Part shown: positions 1 to 5,490 of the stretch, piece by piece
Layout of the letters: each line of letters starts with the position of its first letter
How positions within the stretch are numbered: position 1 is the first letter of the stretch
Source of the DNA: Candidatus Zipacnadia bacterium
GTDB lineage: Bacteria; Armatimonadota; Zipacnadia; Zipacnadales; Zipacnadaceae
Length of the DNA stretch: 7,058 nt
Direction of reading: 5' to 3'
Assembly (NCBI GenBank): GCA_029821515.1
Contig: JALGTD010000083.1
Span: 1-7,058 of the forward strand
The notes under the pieces: generated by a model
Databases searched by the model: none
What the model saw: only the letters and a program-made list of their open reading frames with translations
What the model was told of the DNA's origin: nothing
Made by a program: the position numbers and the translations under genes

Positions 1-451
1 CCCTCGAATGCTACTTTGCCGTCGCGGGCGTCAATGCCAACTATGATCCGGTCGCCGAATTGGGTTATCGCTTTTTCCAGCTCTTCCCGCGTACGCATAC
101 GCAGAGCAGCCGTGCCCATAATTGCCCACTGCACACCCAAATCCAGCACATCCTGTACGTCCTGTGCTGTGCGCAGCCCGCCGCCGAGTTCCACAGGAAT
201 ATCAATAGCCGCGACGATCTTCGCCACCTCCGCCAGATTCGCCCGCTGGCCGCTCACTGCGCCGTCGAGGTCCACTACGTGCAAAAGCTGTGCGCCCGCG
301 TCGGCCCAGTGCCGGGCCATAGCGACCGGATCGTCGCTATAGACGGTCTTCTTCTGCATATCGCCTCGGGCCAGTCGCACCACCTGGCCCTCGGACAGAT
401 CAATGGCGGGGATTGGCCCTCGGACAGATCAATGGCGGGGATTACTAGCAA
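1..451 (-). CDS. hisA: HisA isomerase, 3' part cut by window edge, 5' end apparently frameshifted
   Basis: HisA (ProFAR isomerase) converts the ProFAR aminoaldose to the aminoketose PRFAR in histidine biosynthesis; it is a cytoplasmic TIM barrel. In the frame open from 428 down to 1 the translation reads IPAIDLSEGQVVRLARGDMQ, then KTVYSDDP, ELGGGLRTAQDV, IMGTAALR and VGIDARDGKVAFE, all characteristic of HisA. They include the strand-1 Asp of PAIDL and the second catalytic Asp in IDARDG. The only plausible true start is TTG at 451-449 (an in-frame TGA lies at 460-458), preceded by GGTGAG and beginning MLVIPAIDL. A perfect 29-bp tandem duplication (386-443) separates this start from the body of the gene by a non-multiple of 3. 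Read from TTG, the protein leaves frame after about 12 residues and stops at 277-275. Starting instead at GTG 383 or ATG 359 would lose strand 1 and its catalytic Asp. The C-terminal half lies beyond the window. The family call is certain; whether the gene is a pseudogene or the duplication is an assembly error is open. Confidence 0.9.
386..443. repeat. Perfect 2 x 29-bp tandem duplication inside the 5' end of hisA
   Basis: Bases 386-414 and 415-443 are identical (unit begins GGCCCTCGGACAGATC and ends GGCGGGGATT). The identity extends one further base, T385 matching T414, and then stops on both sides. The unit encodes the IPAIDLSEG segment of HisA, so this is a duplication of coding sequence and not a regulatory repeat. 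Because 29 is not divisible by 3 it shifts the reading frame; deleting one copy restores MLVIPAIDLSEGQVVRLARG. Confidence 0.95.
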
Positions 452-515
452 TCCAACTCACCGGCCTTCTACCGGATTGGCATCTATTCCGTTGCAGGTC
501 TGAGTTGCGAGTGCG

Positions 516-605
516 TCAGTTGTCTATCCAAGACCGAACATACTTAATAAAGCCTTTGGCGCACTTGTCGAGGTTGTCCAGTAAACCACCGCCCAGCACT
601 GGCAT
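516..605 (-). CDS. Possible small protein (29 aa) between hisB and hisA
   Basis: This is a short open frame I do not recognise. ATG at 605-603 reads MPVLGGGLLDNLDK and continues CAKGFIKYVRSWIDN to a TGA at 518-516; an in-frame GTG at 611-609 would add two residues. The peptide has a glycine-rich N-terminus followed by a stretch of about 22 residues that could form an amphipathic helix: Leu, Phe, Ile, Tyr and Trp alternate with Asp, Lys and Arg. A G-rich stretch (GGGGTG) lies just upstream of the ATG as a weak ribosome-binding site. It starts 23 nt after the hisB stop and would be co-transcribed with hisB and hisA. A longer frame through the hisB C-terminus (to 704) exists, but the part inside hisB is a shadow. 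It could be a real small membrane-associated peptide or chance; the evidence is composition and position only. Confidence 0.3.
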   Translation of the reverse strand: MPVLGGGLLDNLDKCAKGFIKYVRSWIDN

Positions 606-627
606 ACGCACCCCGAGGAGGCTAAGC

Positions 628-1218
628 CTAAAGCTGTCCCTTGGTTGAAGGCACATTCTCGCTGCGAGGGTCAAGCTGGGTAGCCTGGTCCAGGGCGCGC
701 GCAAACGACTTGAAAGCCGATTCTATGATGTGGTGAGTGTTGATTCCGGCCTGCTGGGTCAGGTGCAGACTGAGGCCCGCGTTGGCAGTCAGGGCGGCAA
801 AGAACTCGCGAACCAGCTCAGTGTCAAACTGGCCGATGCGGGCGGCGGGCAGATTAAGTTGATAGCTGAGATGGGCGCGCCCCCCGAAGTCAAGGGCGGC
901 TGTCACCAGCGCCTCGTCCATCGGACAGGCAGCTAATCCAAAGCGAACCATGCCCCGTTTATCTCCAACTGCTTCATTGAGGGCCTGACCCAGCACGATG
1001 CCGACATCCTCGACAGTGTGATGGGCGTCAACCTCCAGGTCGCCATCGGCCTGCACTACCAGATCAAAGTAACCGTGCCGGGCGATGTGGCTCAGCATGT
1101 GGTCAAAGAAGCCTACACCGGTGGCAATTTCGTAGTTGCCGGAGCCATCAAGGTCCAACTGGGTAGTTATATTGGTCTCAGCAGTCTCGCGGGTGATCTT
1201 CGCTGTGCGGTTGCTCAT
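628..1218 (-). CDS. hisB: Imidazoleglycerol-phosphate dehydratase (HisB)
   Basis: HisB removes water from imidazole glycerol phosphate to give imidazole acetol phosphate in histidine biosynthesis. At 196 residues it has the usual length of the monofunctional, Mn-dependent enzyme, without the fused HisN-type phosphatase domain of E. coli. Family signatures are all present: TGVGFFDHMLSHIARHG near residues 33-49, the first metal motif DAHHTVEDVG (H66, H67, E70), RIGQFDTELVREFF around 127-140, and the second metal motif HHIIE (H162, H163, E166) followed by SAFKSFARAL. The ATG at 1218-1216 is preceded by AGGGGG with 5 nt spacing. A TATAAT promoter lies about 60 bp upstream on the same strand. It is the first gene of a leftward unit with hisA downstream; hisH, often next to hisA, is not between them. 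No sign of damage is visible. Confidence 0.97.
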   Translation of the reverse strand: MSNRTAKITRETAETNITTQLDLDGSGNYEIATGVGFFDHMLSHIARHGYFDLVVQADGDLEVDAHHTVEDVGIVLGQALNEAVGDKRGMVRFGLAACPMDEALVTAALDFGGRAHLSYQLNLPAARIGQFDTELVREFFAALTANAGLSLHLTQQAGINTHHIIESAFKSFARALDQATQLDPRSENVPSTKGQL

Positions 1219-1252
1219 ATCATCCCCCTAACACGGTCTGGCTGTCTATGCT

Positions 1253-1262
1253 TGGTAAACTG
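1253..1262. repeat. 10-bp repeat TGGTAAACTG, copy near the hisB transcription start
   Basis: This sequence recurs exactly and in the same orientation at 1430-1439. Here it lies roughly 10-20 nt downstream of the predicted hisB transcription start. It is a possible shared operator of the divergent promoters. Confidence 0.4.
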
Positions 1263-1278
1263 GTCGCTAGCTGTGCAG

Positions 1279-1308
1279 ATTATACGCCACCGGTGCGACT
1301 TGTGGCAA
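1279..1308 (-). promoter_or_regulatory. Sigma70-type promoter for hisB
   Basis: On the minus strand TTGCCA (1308-1303) and a perfect TATAAT (1284-1279) are separated by 18 bp. Predicted transcription start is near 1272, giving a leader of about 54 nt before the hisB ATG. The leader shows no clear hairpin-terminator pair or histidine-rich leader peptide, so no attenuator is evident. Confidence 0.7.
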
Positions 1309-1394
1309 GCATATTCTGCTTTGGAGTCTGTGGAACTGGGGTGTATAAGGAGCTTTACTGCTGACGTATGTGTTGTGGGGATGGTGGATACATC

Positions 1395-1424
1395 TTGACA
1401 GTGACACTTCGGGAAGGATACAAT
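1395..1424 (+). promoter_or_regulatory. Strong sigma70-type promoter for the rightward operon
   Basis: A consensus TTGACA (1395-1400) and TACAAT (1419-1424) are separated by 18 bp. The predicted start is near 1431, about 84 nt before the first ATG of the TPR gene. Its position rules out the upstream in-frame ATG at 1368, which would lie before the transcript begins. No equally good promoter is visible further right, and gene spacing is tight, so it may drive all genes to the right edge. Confidence 0.75.
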
Positions 1425-1429
1425 CTACA

Positions 1430-1439
1430 TGGTAAACTG
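1430..1439. repeat. 10-bp repeat TGGTAAACTG, copy at the rightward transcription start
   Basis: This is an exact match to 1253-1262. It sits on the predicted +1 of the rightward promoter, a position from which a bound protein would repress. Confidence 0.4.
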
Positions 1440-1441
1440 TG

Positions 1442-1470
1442 TAGACCAATAGACCAAAGTGGGCCAAAGT
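1442..1470. repeat. Short direct repeats in the leader of the TPR operon
   Basis: TAGACCAA occurs twice in tandem (1442-1449, 1450-1457). CCAAAGT then recurs at a 10-bp interval (1454-1460, 1464-1470). All of it lies in the 5' untranslated leader just downstream of the promoter. It may be a regulator or RNA-binding site, or chance. Confidence 0.35.
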
Positions 1471-1514
1471 TATACTGCCCTCAGTGGGCGTCGCGGGGAG
1501 GTGAGGCTGCCATT

Positions 1515-2771
1515 ATGCATTCCACAACTGACAATGGACATAGTTCGCAGGCGGCTGCTGACTCGGAGCGTGGCGCGGAAGAGAGGGGAGAATTGGAAGA
1601 GACTACGCAGTTTCCTGCCGTCGACTCGAATGGGTCGGAAAAGGTGCTGCGGGAGGCTACCAGGCTGCTGACGGCAGGCAAGAGCCGGGAGGTAGCCCGT
1701 CTGTGTCATCAGATAGTTCAGCACGAGCCACAGAATATCGCCGCCTACGAGCTGCTGGCGATGGCTGAAGAGGAAAATGAGAATCTTCATCTGGCGCTCC
1801 AGGCCTATGAGCAGATTGTGGCACTTGACCCGGACCGCAAGTCCGCCCACGAGAAGGTACTGGCTTTGCGCGAGCGTCTGGCCGAAGAGGAGCCAGAGCC
1901 GGAGGATGAGCGGAGCCGTCGCCTGAAGATGCTCAATCGCTGGGCGACTATTACCCTTGTTGCCTCGCTGCTGCTACTGGTGGGGGTCGCCATTAGTGTC
2001 TTTGCGGTCAGAGCGCGCAATATCCGCCTGGCCCAGGTAGACCAGGGACAAGCCTTTGCCGCGTGTGTCACTCGGGGGAAACAGTTGATGGCAGCAGAGC
2101 GCTATGAGCAGGCCATAGTGGCCTTCCGCGAGGCTGATCAGATTAAGCCTGGTGACAGTCAGGTGCTCAAGCTGTGGCGGGAGGCTGATGAGCAGTACCG
2201 CGCTGCCTGGGTCCGCAATTATCGCAGCCTGGGCGGCAAACTATCGCTTGAGCCCAGACAGAACCCCTTTGGGCCGGTTTGGGTAGGTCCACAGGAGGCC
2301 AGTTCGTCTGATTCGTCGGCGACTGGGTACGGAGCGGGCCGGTTCGTCCCTCCGCCTCCGGATACGCGCGTGGCCCGCTTGCCGCCGGCTCTGGTGGAGG
2401 GAGATGAGGACCCTCTGGGGTTCTTGGAAGATGGGACGGCAGGGCTGGTTGGGGAAAGTGGTGCTGCTGAGCAGCCACCGAGTGCGCAAGGTGGGGGAAC
2501 CATCCAGCAACCTGCTGGCCAGGTAAGCATCTGGACGGACCAGCCAGCAGAGGGCAATAGTTCCCCGTCGTCGGGTGATGCCCTGCGCAATGAGGCCGAC
2601 AGTCTGCGTCGCCAGGGTAGATATGAGCAGGCCATTGCCCGGTATCAGGCCGCGCAACAACGCTATGATCAGGAGATTCATCAGGACCCCTCCGCGAAAG
2701 CAGCCAACCAGGCAGCAATCAACTCAATCAAACAGTCCATTAAAGTATGCGAAGAGAGAATAAGCAGATAG
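1515..2771 (+). CDS. Membrane-anchored tetratricopeptide-repeat protein
   Basis: This is a 418-residue scaffold-type protein of no known specific function. The start ATG at 1515 is preceded by GGAGGTGAGG with suitable spacing and lies downstream of the promoter. Residues 1-40 are polar and acidic. Residues 42-122 form TPR-like helical hairpins (including ALQAYEQIVALDPD). A basic stretch RSRRLKMLNR precedes one transmembrane helix at about 143-165 (WATITLVASLLLLVGVAISV), which suggests N-terminus inside and C-terminus outside. A second TPR-like unit (RYEQAIVAFREADQIKPGD) follows the membrane, then a linker of roughly 110 residues rich in Pro, Gly, Ser and Glu, then a third unit (RYEQAIARYQAAQQRYDQ). 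TPRs mediate protein-protein contacts, so this protein could join cytoplasmic and periplasmic partners. It overlaps the next gene, another TPR protein, by 25 nt, implying coupled translation and perhaps a complex. The topology is inferred, not proven. Confidence 0.85.
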   Translation: MHSTTDNGHSSQAAADSERGAEERGELEETTQFPAVDSNGSEKVLREATRLLTAGKSREVARLCHQIVQHEPQNIAAYELLAMAEEENENLHLALQAYEQIVALDPDRKSAHEKVLALRERLAEEEPEPEDERSRRLKMLNRWATITLVASLLLLVGVAISVFAVRARNIRLAQVDQGQAFAACVTRGKQLMAAERYEQAIVAFREADQIKPGDSQVLKLWREADEQYRAAWVRNYRSLGGKLSLEPRQNPFGPVWVGPQEASSSDSSATGYGAGRFVPPPPDTRVARLPPALVEGDEDPLGFLEDGTAGLVGESGAAEQPPSAQGGGTIQQPAGQVSIWTDQPAEGNSSPSSGDALRNEADSLRRQGRYEQAIARYQAAQQRYDQEIHQDPSAKAANQAAINSIKQSIKVCEERISR

Positions 2772-3946
2772 CAGTTACAAAGGGGCGCTTGTGGCTGGTA
2801 ACGCTGATGGCGGCTCTGCTGTGGGTGGGTGCCGAGTGTGCCAGTAGCGCCGAGGATGGTGGCTCTAATACAGCGGCCAGCGGGGCTGCGACAGCCCAGG
2901 ACAGTGCCCCAGCAGAAGTTGACATTTTGGCACCAGCTCGTGCAGCGCTGGCTGATGGCCGACCTCAGAAAGCTCTGGAACTGGTGGAGGGCGCGCGCCG
3001 GGCCGGTGCGGACCGTGTCCAGGTGCTGCTGCTGAAGGCTGCGATATTTGCTCAGATGCGGCAAGTGGAGAAGCAACGACAGATGCTGCAGGCGGCCGTT
3101 GCACTGGATGATTCGTTGTGTCTGCCCCGGCTGATACTGGCCGCGATTGAACAGCGTCGCGGGCTGTGGCAGCAGGCCGAACACTACTACAAACAAGCCA
3201 TCGCTGTAAACAGCTCCTGCCGCAACGCTTATGTGCAGTTGGCGCGGCTCTATGAGCACTATGGCCAGCCGATGCGAGCCCTGAGCACCCTGCGGCAAGC
3301 TGTGGAGAATAACCCGGAGGACATTGCCCTGCTGCAAGCTCTGGGTGAAGCCTTCAAGCAACGGGGAATGTTGCAAGCTGCTGAGTCAGTCTACGGACGT
3401 ATCCTGACCCAGGGTGACAACCAGGCGCAGGCACAGGCTTATCGCCATCTGGGTGACATCTACGGGGAGGTCGGCCAGTATAAGGATGCCTTTGATTGCT
3501 ATGTGGAAGCCGAAAAGTTGCTCGGCAGCTCGAAAGTCGTCGCTGAAGAAGGCTACACCAAAATCTTTGCTGCCGCCGATGACGCCGTTGCTGCAGCCCT
3601 GAACGCTGGCTGGCAGCTCTTTGATGCTTTTGTCGAGGCCGGGCCGGTGGCGCGTGAAGACGCTTACCTGACGCTGGAAGAGAGTCTGGGGAAAGTAGAG
3701 CAAATTAGGCAGTTTCTTGAACAAATCCAACCTCCGCCGAGCGTACAGGAGGCTCACTCGCAGCGAAAATTGTTTTACGCCGTCACCCGTGAGGCACTAA
3801 TAACGGCCCAGGTCTACCTGGATACCGGTAATGCCAGCTTGCTTACTGCAGCCCGGGAGCGCCGCGCCCAGGCTGACCACGAGCGCCAGCGCTTGCCCAG
3901 GGTTGGTGCCGACGGCGAATGGGTGAGAACTGAGGATGCTGACTGA
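2747..3946 (+). CDS. Exported tetratricopeptide-repeat protein
   Basis: This 399-residue protein has a Sec-type signal peptide: basic n-region MRRENKQIAVTKGR, hydrophobic core LWLVTLMAALLWVGA, and a likely signal-peptidase I site after SSA at residue 35. A low-complexity Ala/Gly/Ser segment (about 36-56) is followed by about six TPR-like helical pairs between residues 61 and 260. Examples are LWQQAEHYYKQAIAVNSS, PMRALSTLRQAVENNPED and GQYKDAFDCYVEAEKLLG. The C-terminal third is helical and charged without a recognised domain. It probably acts outside the inner membrane as a protein-binding scaffold. ATG 2747 lies inside the preceding gene with no good Shine-Dalgarno sequence, so translation is probably coupled; an in-frame TTG at codon 15 would remove the basic n-region and is less likely. 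It may bind the external TPR part of the preceding protein. Exact function is unknown. Confidence 0.85.
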   Translation: MRRENKQIAVTKGRLWLVTLMAALLWVGAECASSAEDGGSNTAASGAATAQDSAPAEVDILAPARAALADGRPQKALELVEGARRAGADRVQVLLLKAAIFAQMRQVEKQRQMLQAAVALDDSLCLPRLILAAIEQRRGLWQQAEHYYKQAIAVNSSCRNAYVQLARLYEHYGQPMRALSTLRQAVENNPEDIALLQALGEAFKQRGMLQAAESVYGRILTQGDNQAQAQAYRHLGDIYGEVGQYKDAFDCYVEAEKLLGSSKVVAEEGYTKIFAAADDAVAAALNAGWQLFDAFVEAGPVAREDAYLTLEESLGKVEQIRQFLEQIQPPPSVQEAHSQRKLFYAVTREALITAQVYLDTGNASLLTAARERRAQADHERQRLPRVGADGEWVRTEDAD

Positions 3947-4178
3947 CACCTGGCAGACTGCCAGTAAGTTTCTCATAGTCGCTGGTTTAGTCCTGTTGGC
4001 CTTAGGCAGTTTGGCACTTGTCATCAGCAAGTGGGGCCGTGCTGGGCAACTGCTGCCGGCGGATATCGTAATAAAGCGTCCGGGGGTCGTCTTCTATTTG
4101 CCGATCGTCAGTTGCTTGGTGTTGAGTCTATTGCTCAGCGGGCTATTGACAGTTGTAGCACTTCTGTGGCGGCGCTAA
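3936..4178 (+). CDS. DUF2905-type small inner-membrane protein
   Basis: This 80-residue protein has two hydrophobic helices: about 11-30 (KFLIVAGLVLLALGSLALVI) and about 53-77 (FYLPIVSCLVLSLLLSGLLT). Between them is the family hallmark, a conserved loop of the form LPxDIxIxRxG (here LLPADIVIKRPGVVFY). This layout matches the DUF2905 family, typically about 70 residues and of unknown function. The more usual Gly before Asp in the loop is Ala here. The start ATG overlaps the end of the preceding TPR gene by 11 nt, with GGTGAG/GAGG just upstream, so it is translated in the same unit. Its place after two envelope TPR proteins is compatible with a membrane partner, but this is only context. Confidence 0.8.
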   Translation: MLTDTWQTASKFLIVAGLVLLALGSLALVISKWGRAGQLLPADIVIKRPGVVFYLPIVSCLVLSLLLSGLLTVVALLWRR

Positions 4179-4224
4179 TATGGCTTGAGCTAACTGGTAG
4201 AACTTGAAGGAGAGTCGTGTAGTC

Positions 4225-4692
4225 ATGTTAATGCATGAGTGGATTAGCTATCGCGATCAGCAACTAGAGCGGGTCAAGCAAGATGAGGAAAAGCAGGTAG
4301 AGGTGGCTGAAGATGGTGAGCAGCGCGATACCTACGCCGAGGTGCTCAGGGTAGCTGAGGAGGTGGCTGAGCGGGCTGATGAGACCCAGGCCAGGCGCTT
4401 GCAGGCCATCATCGCGCGCCAGCAGCGGCTACCGCTGGATGTCAAAGAATCCCCCTCACAGTCGGGCAAGGAGGGCAGCTCCGGGGCCAAAGAGACTCGC
4501 GAAGAGCTTATTGAACGCTTGCTTGATCCGACTCTAACGCTCAGCGAAACTGCCACATTGGTTGGAGTATGTCCGACCACTGTTCGGCGTTATACAAAGC
4601 GCGGCGTACTTAAATGCTTCCGAACACCGGGCAATCAGCGCCGCTTCCGGCTCTCTGACGTGCTTGATTTCATCGAGCGCCAACAAACCTGA
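4225..4692 (+). CDS. Coiled-coil protein with C-terminal MerR/BldC-like helix-turn-helix
   Basis: This is a 155-residue putative DNA-binding regulator. Residues about 10-68 are strongly charged and heptad-like (QQLERVKQDEEKQVEVAED, then VLRVAEEVAERADETQARRL), suggesting a dimerising coiled coil. A Ser/Gly/Lys-rich linker (74-92) leads to a winged helix-turn-helix at about 95-152: LTLSETATLVGVCPTTVRRY, then KRGVLKCFRTPGNQRRFRL and SDVLDFIE. This matches the MerR N-terminal/BldC/excisionase type of fold, with the wing motif RTPGNQRRFR where relatives have RTxGGHRRYR. No ligand-binding domain is present. The start was chosen as ATG 4225 because AAGGAG (4207-4212) precedes it; the in-frame TTG at 4204 abuts that same site and is unlikely, and ATG 4231 is an alternative. 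It lies 46 nt after the DUF2905 gene and 32 nt before the response-regulator-like gene. It may regulate this operon; the target is unknown. Confidence 0.82.
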   Translation: MLMHEWISYRDQQLERVKQDEEKQVEVAEDGEQRDTYAEVLRVAEEVAERADETQARRLQAIIARQQRLPLDVKESPSQSGKEGSSGAKETREELIERLLDPTLTLSETATLVGVCPTTVRRYTKRGVLKCFRTPGNQRRFRLSDVLDFIERQQT

Positions 4693-4724
4693 GCCCCACA
4701 GGTTACATTTGGAGGCCCAGTGCG

Positions 4725-5414
4725 ATGCCTCAACAGGTATTAGTTATTGGGGGTAAAGACCTCATTGAATCTCTCCAGTCGTCTGGTATGCCTGGTGGAG
4801 CGCTAGAGTTTGTCCAGGCAGATTCTGGTCAAGCTCTGCTCGAATCGTTGCACCAATCCTGGGATGCTGTGCTCATTGCGTGGGACGCGATATCGAGTTC
4901 GCCGCAGGAGCTGCTTACCCAGATAACCGTGGAGGCGGATGTTCCAATTGTGGTCCTGGCTGAGCAATTGGACGTTGACCTGGTAGTTAATGTGCTTGAT
5001 TGGGGAGCAGACGAGTGTCTGGAGACGCAGCTTTCCCCTCGGGAAATCGTCACGCACCTGCGGGCACAGATCCGGCGGGCCACCAAGTACAGTCAACCTC
5101 CCGCACAACAAACTGAGTTAAGTGTCGGACAGTTGCGGGTTGATTTGGCTGGGCATACGGTCACACTGGACGATAAGAGCGTGGAACTGACTCCGCGAGA
5201 GTTTGATCTGCTGGTCTATCTGGCCCGCAATGCCGGGCGAGCCATCCCGCGCGCAGAGATCATAGAGGGGGTATGGGCCGGCGATATTAGCGCCAACAGC
5301 CGCAGTTTGGACGTGCACATCGGGCGGCTGCGCGCCAAACTGAAGACCGACCCTCAACAGCCAACACTCATCAGCACGGTCACTGGAATCGGCTACCGCC
5401 TGGAAAAGCGCTGA
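4725..5414 (+). CDS. OmpR/PhoB-type regulator with degenerate (pseudo) receiver domain
   Basis: This 229-residue protein has the normal two-domain length. Residues 1-118 have receiver-domain layout, but every phosphorylation residue is replaced. The acidic pair after strand 1 is G9-G10 (VLVIGGKD where VLVVDDE is usual). The phospho-acceptor is A52 (DAVLIAW where DLVLLDL is usual). The strand-4 Thr/Ser is A79 (PIVVLAE), and the strand-5 Lys is T101 (GADECLETQLS where GADDYLxKPFS is usual). Residues about 130-229 are an intact OmpR/PhoB winged helix: VELTPREFDLLVYLARNAGR, SRSLDVHIGRLRAKL and ISTVTGIGYRLE. It should therefore bind DNA without aspartyl phosphorylation, like known atypical response regulators. 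No histidine kinase is adjacent. ATG 4725 follows GGAGG (4711-4715) with 9 nt spacing. Its neighbour upstream is a second DNA-binding protein, so the two may act together. Confidence 0.92.
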   Translation: MPQQVLVIGGKDLIESLQSSGMPGGALEFVQADSGQALLESLHQSWDAVLIAWDAISSSPQELLTQITVEADVPIVVLAEQLDVDLVVNVLDWGADECLETQLSPREIVTHLRAQIRRATKYSQPPAQQTELSVGQLRVDLAGHTVTLDDKSVELTPREFDLLVYLARNAGRAIPRAEIIEGVWAGDISANSRSLDVHIGRLRAKLKTDPQQPTLISTVTGIGYRLEKR

Positions 5415-5465
5415 AATCCTACTATGCGTCCACCCGTCCGCTAAGGCCCAAAGCAGCGCGTTTTC
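5403..5465 (+). other. Inverted repeat at the end of the regulator gene
   Basis: GAAAAGCGCTG (5403-5413) can pair with CAGCGC-G-TTTTC (5454-5465), giving 11 base pairs with one bulged G and a loop of 40 nt. The left arm covers the regulator's stop codon and the right arm ends in TTTT, about 26 nt before the next start. It could be a weak terminator or attenuator that lowers expression of the downstream pair. The long loop and short T-run make this doubtful. Confidence 0.25.
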
Positions 5466-5490
5466 TCCATTGTATCGAGGTTATGATTTC

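Noticed and set aside
386..443. 29-bp repeat considered as a CRISPR repeat or att site
   Set aside because: There are only two copies with no spacer, and the unit is hisA coding sequence; a tandem duplication explains it.
1215..1223. Two-codon ORF ATG-ATA-TGA overlapping the hisB start
   Set aside because: The AGGGGG site directly abuts this ATG, leaving no spacing, while it is properly spaced for the hisB ATG.
1321..1349. Second rightward promoter TTGGAG-17 bp-TATAAG
   Set aside because: A weaker match at -35, and the downstream 1395-1424 promoter is near consensus and better placed. It remains possible as a minor start.
16..1398. Several open frames on the plus strand across 16-1398
   Set aside because: They are antisense shadows of hisA, hisB and the intergenic region; the minus-strand frames match known families.
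1477..1489. GCCC-TCAGT-GGGC hairpin in the TPR leader
   Set aside because: Only a 4-bp stem with no T-run; too common to call a regulatory structure.
1368..1514. N-terminal extension of the TPR membrane protein from ATG 1368
   Set aside because: It would start upstream of the -35/-10 pair (1395-1424) and has no ribosome-binding site; ATG 1515 has GGAGGTGAGG upstream.
2822..2840. Lipoprotein signal (Cys31) in the exported TPR protein
   Set aside because: The residues before Cys are GAE; Glu at -1 does not fit a lipobox, so ordinary signal peptidase cleavage after SSA is preferred.
2167..3757. Long minus-strand open frames over the two TPR genes (for example 2681-3376)
   Set aside because: They are GC-driven shadows with no domain signal; the plus frames have TPR motifs, a membrane helix, a signal peptide and ribosome-binding or coupled starts.
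5459..5487. Possible promoter with TATGAT just before the enolase-like gene
   Set aside because: No recognisable -35, and the -10 lies 3 nt from the start codon, which would remove the Shine-Dalgarno sequence.
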